DNA of 64,000 nucleotides, from assembly GCF_002902845.1 (NCBI RefSeq), contig NZ_PPTF01000073.1, forward strand, positions 115,808-179,807, in the 5' to 3' direction. This stretch comes from Chromobacterium sinusclupearum. Its GTDB lineage: Bacteria; Pseudomonadota; Gammaproteobacteria; Burkholderiales; Chromobacteriaceae. The notes below the pieces were generated by a model. It was not told the origin of the DNA. It worked only from the letters and a program-made list of their open reading frames with translations, and searched no databases. A program made the position numbers and the translations under genes. Of this stretch, positions 27,897-35,241 are shown piece after piece; position 1 is the first letter of the stretch, and each line of letters begins with the position of its first letter.

Positions 27897-28889
27897 ATGA
27901 AGAGCTTGGAAATCCACCTAATTCGCCGCCCTACAGGCACGCCCACCGCCGATCTATTCGCTCTCGAAGAAGTTACGCTCCCCAAACTTCAAGCCGGCCA
28001 AGCACTGATTGAAAACCTGTACTTATCCGTCGACCCTTATATGCGGGAATGCATGGACTTAGAAGAGGAATGGCCATTGCATGCCCCGCTGGAGGGCCGC
28101 AGCATAGGCCGAGTCATCGATGCCGGCAGCAGCGGCCTGAATGTCGGCGAGCTGGTCTTTCATCGCGAAGGCTGGCGCAGCCATGCGGCCGTAGCACCCA
28201 ACGAGCTGCGAATATTGAAAGAGTACCGCGGCGTCGACCCCAGCGCATTTTTGAGCATTCTCGGCGGTACCGGACTCACCGCCTATGTGGCGCTAACCCG
28301 AATCGCCAAACTGCAAGCCGGGGAAGATATTTTCGTCTCGGCGGCCGCAGGCGGCGTCGGCAGCGCGATCGCGCAGTTGGCGAGGCTGATGGGGGCCGGC
28401 CGCTTGATCGGCAGCACCGGCTCTGCCGCCAAGGTCCGCTACCTGACGGACACGCTAAACTATGACTTTGCCATTAACTACAACAGCCAAGATCTGTCCC
28501 AAGCTCTGGGAGAGGCTGCTCCGGAAGGCTTCGATATTTACATCGATAATGTCGGCGGCAAACACCAAGAGGCGGCGATCCGGCATATCCGCGAACATGG
28601 CCGCATCGCCTGGGTCGGCGCGGTGGGACAATACAACCATGCAGCGTCGCCTGAACTCGCGCGCAATCTCTACGACATCGTAGGCAAGAGCTTGCGGCTG
28701 GAAGGCTTTCTGGTGCGAAACTACCGCCACCTACAGGACGAACTGGAGGCCTTTGTCGTCCCACATCTGCAGTCGGGCCGGCTGCAGCCGCAACAGACCG
28801 TCCACGAAGGACTGGAGAATATGGCGCAAGCCTTTGTAGATATGCTGGCCGGATCGAATCAGGGCAAAATGCTGATCAAACTGGCCTGA
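27897..28889 (+). CDS. NADP-dependent oxidoreductase, MDR superfamily (CurA/leukotriene B4 dehydrogenase-like)
   Basis: 330 residues. Zinc-independent medium-chain reductase: N-terminal GroES-like domain with LSVDPYMRECMD, then the Rossmann domain with LGGTGLTAYVALTRIAKLQAGEDIFVSAAAGGVGSAIAQLARLMGA, and FDIYIDNVGGKHQEAAI. The family reduces alpha,beta-unsaturated ketones/aldehydes with NADPH (curcumin reductase, prostaglandin reductase). ATG 27897 chosen; a GTG at 27882 is also in frame. It is convergent with the putative natural-product operon and could be an accessory tailoring enzyme, but housekeeping detoxification is equally likely. Confidence 0.87.
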   Translation: MKSLEIHLIRRPTGTPTADLFALEEVTLPKLQAGQALIENLYLSVDPYMRECMDLEEEWPLHAPLEGRSIGRVIDAGSSGLNVGELVFHREGWRSHAAVAPNELRILKEYRGVDPSAFLSILGGTGLTAYVALTRIAKLQAGEDIFVSAAAGGVGSAIAQLARLMGAGRLIGSTGSAAKVRYLTDTLNYDFAINYNSQDLSQALGEAAPEGFDIYIDNVGGKHQEAAIRHIREHGRIAWVGAVGQYNHAASPELARNLYDIVGKSLRLEGFLVRNYRHLQDELEAFVVPHLQSGRLQPQQTVHEGLENMAQAFVDMLAGSNQGKMLIKLA

Positions 28890-28951
28890 TGCAAAACGCC
28901 GCGCCTCGCCCCGGTCTCGGTGCGCAGCGCGGCTCTAGTCATGGCGTTTGC

Positions 28952-30853
28952 TCACACCCGGGTATCGATTACCGGCTTCACCTTGCCGCTGACGCTGTTG
29001 CGCGGCAGTTCTCCCTCTCCGAGCGACTCGACAATCACTTCCAGCTGGGCATGGATGTCGGCATCGCCGCGCAAGGTCTCGAAACACTCCAGCAGATGCC
29101 GGCGCATAGCGTCCGCGTCGGCACGCTGTGGCGACTCCGTGCGGAGGATCAGCGATTCGCTGTGCGCGACGCTCGCAATCTCAACTTGCAATAGAGAAAC
29201 GCCAAACGGCTGTAATGACTCGAGCAGTTCACTGTAGAGCACCGTGTTGGTCTGAACCTTGATCAAGCCATCGCTGCGACCGATGTAGTCCAGCACTCGC
29301 CCCGACGCCCCGCATGAGCAGTCATGGTGGACGATGCGGCCGTAATCACCAATGCGGTAGCGGATCAGCGGACCTTCCTGCTTCTGCAGGCTGGTGATGA
29401 GGATATGGCCCGGCTGGCCATCCGGCAGCGGCTGGCCGTCGTCGTCGACGATCTCAAGCAGATTGTAATCGTCGCACAAATGATGAAGGCTGCCTTGCAA
29501 GTGGCCGCACTGGTAGCCGATCTGCGCGCCGTCGTTGGCCGCCAAAACGCTGGTGATGATTTGCGCGCCCAATTCTTCACGCAGCCATTGTTTATCCACC
29601 TCCGCCATCGGCGTGCCGCCGTAAAGTATTTTTTCCAGCCGCAACTGCGGACGATGCGCCTTGGCCTCGCGCAGCAAAGGCAGGATCAACGCGGGAATGC
29701 CGATGATAGCATTGGCCTGGAAGCAGTCGGTAAGCATCAGCAAAGTGTCCAGCGTAATCGCCTGGCCGGTGCTGTAGGTTTCCAGCGGCATACGCGAAAA
29801 TTCGCAGATGGTTGTCGTGAGCCCTCCGTACATGGCACCGCCATACAGCGTATTGATCAGCCTATCCCCGCGCCGTAGTCCCAAGGAATAAAACAAGGGA
29901 ATCGCTTCGCGGATCATATTGTTCCAGTCCGTCTGCGAATAAACGATATAACGCGGCTGGCTGGAAGTAGCGCCGCTGCGCAGCACCTCACCGCTGGGCG
30001 CTGCGCCGCTGCACAAATTTCGGCTGAATGGCAGCGACTGCGCCTCCAGCGCGGCCTTGTCCAGAATGGGCAATTCTCGCAAAGCGTACGCGCCCTGAAT
30101 ATCGGGCAAAGCCAGGTAATGCGGCGTGCGCTTGGCCCGTTGCACCAGATAGCGCAATTTCGCGTCCAGCCTCGCGCGCGACCCCGCCTCCCCTTGTTCA
30201 GCGCGCGCGCGCGCCAAGGTCACCCCGGGGCGGTGGCGGCGACGGTAAAGCTGGCCCAGCCACACATCGTGGCTATCCAGTTGCCAGACTCGGGACAAGC
30301 AATCCGCAGGCAACGCCTGCGCCACTCCGGCCAAAACCAATTGCCGCCCCTCCTCGCCGGCAGGCGCGGCGATCTCGCGCCAGCGATCGGCCAGAGACTC
30401 GCCCTCCAGGGCCAGAACCGGCACGCTCACCGCAACAGCCGGCGTCGCCGCAGCATCCGTCCCGGAATCGATGCGCGGCAATGGCCAACCTCCCGCGTTC
30501 AACAAACCGGCCAGCCCCTGCCAGAAAGCCGGCCGTTGGCTGCGGATGTATACTTCATTGCCGAAAGCAAGCGCCCAAATCAAGCCACGCAGCGTGCTGG
30601 CGGCCACTCCATCCTCCAGCAAGACGCGTCCAGCCGGCAACCATTCGGATACATCGTTGCTGTACGGATGGGCCTGAAATGGATATTGCGCGACGCCATC
30701 CAGCAAAGCATCTAGCGCGTCATGGAAGGCCGCGACATCCAGCAGCGGGTCGAGGTCTGTGAGTCGATGGCTGGCCAGCAAGCCTTCCCAATCTGGGCGC
30801 TGACGGTCGAGCGAGCCCAGCGCCAGCAGCAGATCGCTTGGGAAATAAATCAT
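28952..30853 (-). CDS. PaaK/LuxE-like adenylate-forming enzyme with a LuxC-like N-terminal region
   Basis: 633 residues. The C-terminal about 420 residues resemble phenylacetate-CoA ligase/acyl-protein synthetase (ANL superfamily). They include a degenerate phosphate loop SGATSSQPRYIVYS, the YGGTPM segment, PLPDGQPGHILITSL, PLIRYRIGDYGRI and YIGRSDGLIK near the C-terminal hinge. The N-terminal about 200 residues (WLPAGRVLLEDGVAASTLRGLIWALAFGNEVYIRS) weakly recall the nucleotide-binding part of LuxC acyl-CoA reductases; no catalytic cysteine was identified. The expected reaction is ATP-dependent activation of a carboxylate. Last gene of the five-gene operon, overlapping the ATP-grasp gene by 4 bp, which fixes the ATG at 30853. 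The acid substrate is unknown. Confidence 0.78.
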   Translation of the reverse strand: MIYFPSDLLLALGSLDRQRPDWEGLLASHRLTDLDPLLDVAAFHDALDALLDGVAQYPFQAHPYSNDVSEWLPAGRVLLEDGVAASTLRGLIWALAFGNEVYIRSQRPAFWQGLAGLLNAGGWPLPRIDSGTDAAATPAVAVSVPVLALEGESLADRWREIAAPAGEEGRQLVLAGVAQALPADCLSRVWQLDSHDVWLGQLYRRRHRPGVTLARARAEQGEAGSRARLDAKLRYLVQRAKRTPHYLALPDIQGAYALRELPILDKAALEAQSLPFSRNLCSGAAPSGEVLRSGATSSQPRYIVYSQTDWNNMIREAIPLFYSLGLRRGDRLINTLYGGAMYGGLTTTICEFSRMPLETYSTGQAITLDTLLMLTDCFQANAIIGIPALILPLLREAKAHRPQLRLEKILYGGTPMAEVDKQWLREELGAQIITSVLAANDGAQIGYQCGHLQGSLHHLCDDYNLLEIVDDDGQPLPDGQPGHILITSLQKQEGPLIRYRIGDYGRIVHHDCSCGASGRVLDYIGRSDGLIKVQTNTVLYSELLESLQPFGVSLLQVEIASVAHSESLILRTESPQRADADAMRRHLLECFETLRGDADIHAQLEVIVESLGEGELPRNSVSGKVKPVIDTRV

Positions 30854-32028
30854 GTCGGTTTCCTGTTTATTTGGATGCGTTGCATGCAATCGCTAAGAAA
30901 AGCCGCCAGGGCCTGGGGGGTTTCTGCCGAGGCTTCAACAAATGCCGGCACCTGCCACTCGTGGTAAGTGATGTTCTGGTTCAGCGCTTGGCCGGCAGGC
31001 AGGGCGTGCAAGCGATCCAACCGGCGATCGGTAGCCAAGTCCTCTGGCACACGCAGATCCGCTTCGCCCTCTCCCAGATGATGGCCGGGAAAAACCAGCC
31101 AGCCATGAAAGCGGCCGCTGCCTGGTTGCGGCTGCGGTCTGGGTAGCCCAAGGCGGATGGCTATCTCATGGCTGGGCAAATGGATGCCGCCATGCCGCCA
31201 ATGCGCGTCGACCACACCGGCCCCTCCCATTCGATTCGCCACTTCCAGAAAGATCAGCCGCTGATCAGTGGTTTCAAAAAACTCCAGATGCAAGCAACCG
31301 TCGCGTATGCCCAAAGCCTGCACTACATCGGCAGCAAAGGCGGAATGGCGTGGATCGGTAGGCAATTGATAGGAACCGAGCGGGCAGCCCTTGGCAAAGT
31401 CGACAGGCTTGTTGAGATAGCGGCTGACGGTCAGATCGATCAGTTGGCCAGCTTGCACCAAGCCATCCGCATGATGAATGCCACCCTCTATGTATTCCTC
31501 CAACTGCCAGTCGTCGCCATCTGGCAGCTCAGCAAACGCGGCCCAAGCCTGATCCAATTCAGGGTAAATCCTCACTCCCTCGCTGGAGGCGCCTTGCCGT
31601 GGTTTGAGCACAGTTCGGCCTTGCCAGTCCGGCGCGGACAGATCCGGCGCGGGAAAGAAACGCGGAAAGTCAATACCGGAACCCCGCAGCGCGGCTTTCA
31701 TCTCTACCTTGTCACGCACGCGCTGCAGCATGGCGAGATCGTCCCCCGGCACCCCCAGATGCAGGCGTACCCGATGCGCCTGCAGAATGCCGAACTCCGA
31801 CAAAGACAGCACCGCCTGGTAGCCATCCTGCGGCGAAGTCTGCCGGATGATGCCGTCGGCCAAGTCCTCATCGTCATTCAACAACAGGCGCTGCGCCCGC
31901 AATGAGCCGGGGAGCTCGGCCATCCGCGCCGGATAACCGATATACGTGATCTCATGTTGCTGATGATCCAGCCCCAAGTGGTATTGCATCTTAGGATAAG
32001 GCACCTGATGGATGATCAGAATCTTCAT
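30850..32028 (-). CDS. ATP-grasp ligase
   Basis: 392 residues. ATP-grasp fold (carboxylate-amine/thiol ligase superfamily): a Rossmann-like N-terminal domain (MKILIIHQVPYPK), the glycine-rich loop VLKPRQGASSEGVRIY, the adenine-binding WQLEEYIEGGIHHADGL, and the metal-binding ELEVANR-type motif seen here as FLEVANRMGG (E-x-x-N-R). Such enzymes form amide bonds through an acyl-phosphate, with examples in dipeptide antibiotic pathways. Overlaps both neighbours by 4 bp. Within this operon it is the natural candidate for the amide-forming step; acid and amine partners cannot be read from sequence. Confidence 0.85.
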   Translation of the reverse strand: MKILIIHQVPYPKMQYHLGLDHQQHEITYIGYPARMAELPGSLRAQRLLLNDDEDLADGIIRQTSPQDGYQAVLSLSEFGILQAHRVRLHLGVPGDDLAMLQRVRDKVEMKAALRGSGIDFPRFFPAPDLSAPDWQGRTVLKPRQGASSEGVRIYPELDQAWAAFAELPDGDDWQLEEYIEGGIHHADGLVQAGQLIDLTVSRYLNKPVDFAKGCPLGSYQLPTDPRHSAFAADVVQALGIRDGCLHLEFFETTDQRLIFLEVANRMGGAGVVDAHWRHGGIHLPSHEIAIRLGLPRPQPQPGSGRFHGWLVFPGHHLGEGEADLRVPEDLATDRRLDRLHALPAGQALNQNITYHEWQVPAFVEASAETPQALAAFLSDCMQRIQINRKPT

Positions 32029-32984
32029 GCTTGGTACTCCACTGCGCTAATGCCCCAGCTAAAGCCCATCGCGCTGCTGGCCAACAGAATCAGATCTCCG
32101 GCCCGCAGTCGCTGCTCCCGCTCAAGTTGTTCCAGCGCGATCAAGGTATCGGCGCTCCCCATGTGGCCCAGCCGGTGATAATTGAAAACGGTGCGCTCCT
32201 CGCTCAAGCCCAGCCGCTCCAACAAGCTGCGATGCATGTCTTCGTCGCCATGGTTGATGAGCAGATAACGCACCTCGGACAGAGACCTTCCCAGCGCTTC
32301 CAGGGTGCGCTGAACCAAAGCCGCGAAATTATCAAGATAGGCCTGGGCCAGCCCGCGGCGATGCGGCTGCCGCTCGATCCGTACCTTGCCGTCCCGCCAA
32401 ACGCCGGCGTAGTAATCCACCCACTCTGGATCGGTGCGCATAGCGCTATGCAACAGGCGATATCGCCCTTCGCTCCGTTTCACCAATACTGCCGCCGCCG
32501 CATCGCCAAAGTTGAACAACGACAGCGAATCCACGCTGTCGCGGTCCACTAGACGGCTGAGCTGATCAGCGGTGACCACCAGCACCAGATCGGCGCGCCC
32601 GGCCTCCAGCTTGTCGCAAGCCAGACTGATCGCCGTCCAGGCGGCATTGCAAAAATTGGTGACTTCGAAACAGTGGGCGCCTTGAATGCCTATGGCCTGG
32701 GCGATTTTGGCCGCCGGAGACCAAAACGGCTGATCCCAACAGCCGGTGCCGGCATAAATGACATGGCTGATCTGATCAGGCACGATGCCCTCTCTCCGCA
32801 GCAGGTCGCCAGCCGCTTCAGCAGCCAGCTCCCAGCTTTGCTCTGCGGCGGCCAAGGCCGGAAATCCATCGCAACGGGTGATGTTCAGCACTTCTTCCAA
32901 CGGCGCTCCGCTGGACAGATGCAACTGTTTGGCCTCGACGCGGCCCTGCGGATAGCGTATGGCCGGCGTAACAATACCCGGCAT
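32025..32984 (-). CDS. KAS III (FabH)-like acyltransferase/ketosynthase with Asn-to-His change
   Basis: 319 residues, thiolase fold, almost the length of E. coli FabH. The catalytic cysteine is Cys112 (VTNFCNAAWTAIS), at exactly the FabH number. The first histidine is H245 (LLINHGDEDM). The position of FabH Asn274 is His274 (YHRLGHMGSADT). A Cys-His-His set is not the decarboxylating Cys-His-Asn triad of FabH. Related secondary-metabolism enzymes (CerJ, PqsC-type) with altered triads transfer or condense acyl groups in other ways. The start codon overlaps the TauD-gene stop (TGATG). Dedicated pathway enzyme rather than the housekeeping FabH (inference from context and divergence). Confidence 0.85.
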   Translation of the reverse strand: MPGIVTPAIRYPQGRVEAKQLHLSSGAPLEEVLNITRCDGFPALAAAEQSWELAAEAAGDLLRREGIVPDQISHVIYAGTGCWDQPFWSPAAKIAQAIGIQGAHCFEVTNFCNAAWTAISLACDKLEAGRADLVLVVTADQLSRLVDRDSVDSLSLFNFGDAAAAVLVKRSEGRYRLLHSAMRTDPEWVDYYAGVWRDGKVRIERQPHRRGLAQAYLDNFAALVQRTLEALGRSLSEVRYLLINHGDEDMHRSLLERLGLSEERTVFNYHRLGHMGSADTLIALEQLEREQRLRAGDLILLASSAMGFSWGISAVEYQA

Positions 32985-33826
32985 CAGCCGCGCGCCTCGA
33001 TGCTGGCCCGGTGAACCGTGCGACTGAGCCCAGGCTCAATAGCCGTGGCGGCATGCAGCGCAATGCGGGTCTTCCAGATCAGCAGGTCGCCCGGCAGCCA
33101 GCGATGGACGTATACATGTTCAGGATCTTGCGTCAATTGATCGATCAGATCGAGAAACTCGTCGCTACTGGGCCGATCCAGTCCTACAACCGCATCCACA
33201 TATTCCTTGGAGGCGTAGAGATAAGGGCGGCTGGTGTCCTGATCGATCTGCACCAGGGGATGCAACACATTAGGGTGCTCTTGGGCGATCACCTCCTGCA
33301 GTTCTGCAACCGACAAACCGACATGCTCGGCGCGGATGCGGAAACGCTTGCTGACGGTATGGCGCGCTTGCAGGCCGGCGATGCGTTGCTTCCATTCCTC
33401 GGGAAGGCGGCGATACACATCAATGGCATTGGCAAACAAAGTGTCGCCGCTACGCGGCGGGATATTGATGCCATACAACATGGTGTAGGCTGCTGGGTTC
33501 TGAGTGAAAGAAGAATCCTGGTGCCAGAAATTGCCGACACGCGCCACGCCCAGCGGCTTGCCGTCTTGCACTTCATTAGACGAGATCATCAACTCGGGAT
33601 GATCCGGGTGGTGATAACGGCTCATCACAAACGGCACCGGATGGCCGAACTTCCGCGCCAGGGCTAGCTGCTGCGCCGGCGTCAGCTGCAAACCGCGGAT
33701 CACCAGCAATTGATGCTGCTGCAGAGCCTGCTCCGCCTCGGGAAACAATGCATCAGACAGAATATCGTTGAAAGTTGCGCCGGTCAGTTCAGTGCCGATA
33801 GTCGGGGAAAGCGGATTGAATCGCAT
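32984..33826 (-). CDS. TauD/TfdA-family Fe(II)/2-oxoglutarate dioxygenase
   Basis: 280 residues. The facial triad is complete: H102 and D104 (FWHQDSSF) and H258 (IALHAAT); R269 (SRTVHR) should bind 2-oxoglutarate. In many TauD proteins the distal histidine sits in WDNR-x4-H; here it is WKTRIALH. Members hydroxylate, halogenate-like oxidise or desaturate small molecules. Located between the ALAS-like gene (22 bp gap) and the KAS III-like gene (1-bp overlap), so it is a likely tailoring oxygenase of the same pathway. Substrate unknown; taurine is improbable because no tau transport genes are present. Confidence 0.88.
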   Translation of the reverse strand: MRFNPLSPTIGTELTGATFNDILSDALFPEAEQALQQHQLLVIRGLQLTPAQQLALARKFGHPVPFVMSRYHHPDHPELMISSNEVQDGKPLGVARVGNFWHQDSSFTQNPAAYTMLYGINIPPRSGDTLFANAIDVYRRLPEEWKQRIAGLQARHTVSKRFRIRAEHVGLSVAELQEVIAQEHPNVLHPLVQIDQDTSRPYLYASKEYVDAVVGLDRPSSDEFLDLIDQLTQDPEHVYVHRWLPGDLLIWKTRIALHAATAIEPGLSRTVHRASIEARG

Positions 33827-33848
33827 GGTGTCGTGTCTCCAAAAGCTG

Positions 33849-35060
33849 TCAAGCCAGGCAATGTTTCAGGGCCGCAACAAATCGCTGAATCTCTTCATGA
33901 CTGCGGCGAGGCCCGACAGTCAGACGGAAACGCTCCCCGCCGCGCGGCACGGAAGGGTAGTTGATCGGTTGCACATAGATATCAAACTCATCAAGCAGGC
34001 GTCGAGCGACTGTTTTGATACGCTCAGCCCCTGCCACCGGCACCAACACCAAGTGGCTTTGAGCCGGCAAATACGGGATTCCCGCCAAATCCAGCTGCGC
34101 GCGGAAGAAAATGACGTTGCTGTGCAAGTCCTGCACCAGTTGCCGATCTGTCCGTACTCTGTCGAAGCTGCACAGCGTCGCGTCCAGCAGCGCTTGAGGC
34201 AGCGCGGTGGTAAAGATGAATCCAGGCGCGCTGGAACGAACAAAATCGACCACCGAGGCCGGGCCGGCAATATAGCCGCCCAAGGTGCCCATGGCCTTGC
34301 CGAATACGCCCTGAATGAATGTGGCCCTAGTTTCCTCTATCTCCTCGCAAAGACCGGCGCCGCTTGCGCCATACAGGCCGATGGCATGGGTTTCGTCCAG
34401 GAAGGTCCAGGCTTGGTAACGATCCGCCAGATCGAGAATGACCTGAATTGGCGCGATATCGCCGTCCATCGAATAGATGGACTCGAAAACGATCAGCTTG
34501 GGTTGCGATAGCGGCACGCTGGCCAACTGCTTCTCCAGCGTCTCCACATCGTTATGCGGGAAAATGTATTTCTGGCACGGGTGGCGGCGTATGCCCTCGA
34601 TCAGCGAGCGGTGATTCAAGCTGTCCGAAAATATCGCCAAGTCAGGCACGGCAGCGATCAAGGTGCTCAAGAACTCGAAATTGGCGGTATAGCCTCCATT
34701 GAAAACCAATGCCTGCTCCTTGCCGTGCCATTGCGCCAGCTGACGCTCCAGCTCGACATGGGAAATGCTGGTGCCGGCTATATTGCGGGAGCCGCCAGTA
34801 CCCGAACCGTGCAATGCCGCGGATTCGCGCAAACTATCAATCACCTGCGGGTCCTGGCTCAGCCCGAGATAGTCATTGCTGCACCAAACCTCAACCTGAC
34901 GTTGCTGGTAGCGCGTAGTGCCTGGATGACCCGCATCGTGCTCGCAGGGCATGAAACTGCGGTACAGGCCTTCCGACTTAAGTTGCGTCAGTCGATTTTC
35001 AAAAAGGACGCGCAGTTCCCGGTCTAAGTTCAGCTCAATCGTAGCGTTGTCAGTGCTCAT
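33849..35060 (-). CDS. 5-aminolevulinate synthase-like alpha-oxoamine synthase (PLP)
   Basis: 403 residues, PLP fold type I. Condenses an amino acid (glycine in ALAS) with an acyl thioester, with CO2 loss. The PLP lysine is K255 (GVFGKAMGTLGGY) and D222/H225 lie in DETHAIG. Closest by eye to ALAS: VWCSNDYLGLSQ, GSGTGGSRNIAGTS, ESIYSMDGDIAPI and PINYPSVPRGGERFR. Residues that in Rhodobacter ALAS contact succinyl-CoA appear as R34 (kept), S91 (for Thr83) and S370 (for Thr365); this mapping is from memory. ATG 35060 follows GGGAG; a GTG at 35063 is also possible. Betaproteobacteria normally make ALA from glutamyl-tRNA, so this points to special metabolism. First gene of the operon. Confidence 0.88.
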   Translation of the reverse strand: MSTDNATIELNLDRELRVLFENRLTQLKSEGLYRSFMPCEHDAGHPGTTRYQQRQVEVWCSNDYLGLSQDPQVIDSLRESAALHGSGTGGSRNIAGTSISHVELERQLAQWHGKEQALVFNGGYTANFEFLSTLIAAVPDLAIFSDSLNHRSLIEGIRRHPCQKYIFPHNDVETLEKQLASVPLSQPKLIVFESIYSMDGDIAPIQVILDLADRYQAWTFLDETHAIGLYGASGAGLCEEIEETRATFIQGVFGKAMGTLGGYIAGPASVVDFVRSSAPGFIFTTALPQALLDATLCSFDRVRTDRQLVQDLHSNVIFFRAQLDLAGIPYLPAQSHLVLVPVAGAERIKTVARRLLDEFDIYVQPINYPSVPRGGERFRLTVGPRRSHEEIQRFVAALKHCLA

Positions 35061-35122
35061 CACAGACTCCCGTCATATGGATTTTTGGATTGCCGATCAT
35101 GCGTTTCCTGATTGACGGCGCC

Positions 35123-35151
35123 ACGATAATGACAAATGCAAGTACAGTCAA
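35123..35151 (-). promoter_or_regulatory. Candidate sigma-70 promoter of the ALAS-like operon
   Basis: On the minus strand, TTGACT (35151-35146) and TATCGT (35128-35123) are separated by 17 bp and lie about 63 bp upstream of the ALAS-like start. The -10 box is imperfect. Confidence 0.45.
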
Positions 35152-35178
35152 ATATAAAATTTGTATTAGATAATTCTC

Positions 35179-35207
35179 TTGACGGACCTTCTTTGCATGG
35201 ATACACT
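35179..35207 (+). promoter_or_regulatory. Candidate sigma-70 promoter of the MFS exporter gene
   Basis: TTGACG (35179-35184), 17-bp spacer, TACACT (35202-35207); 34 bp before the MFS start codon. A small inverted repeat CAAAT-N5-ATTTG lies just upstream (35150-35164 region), between the two divergent promoters. Confidence 0.6.
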
Positions 35208-35241
35208 TCGCGAAATGCAAATAGCATCAAACGTATAAATT

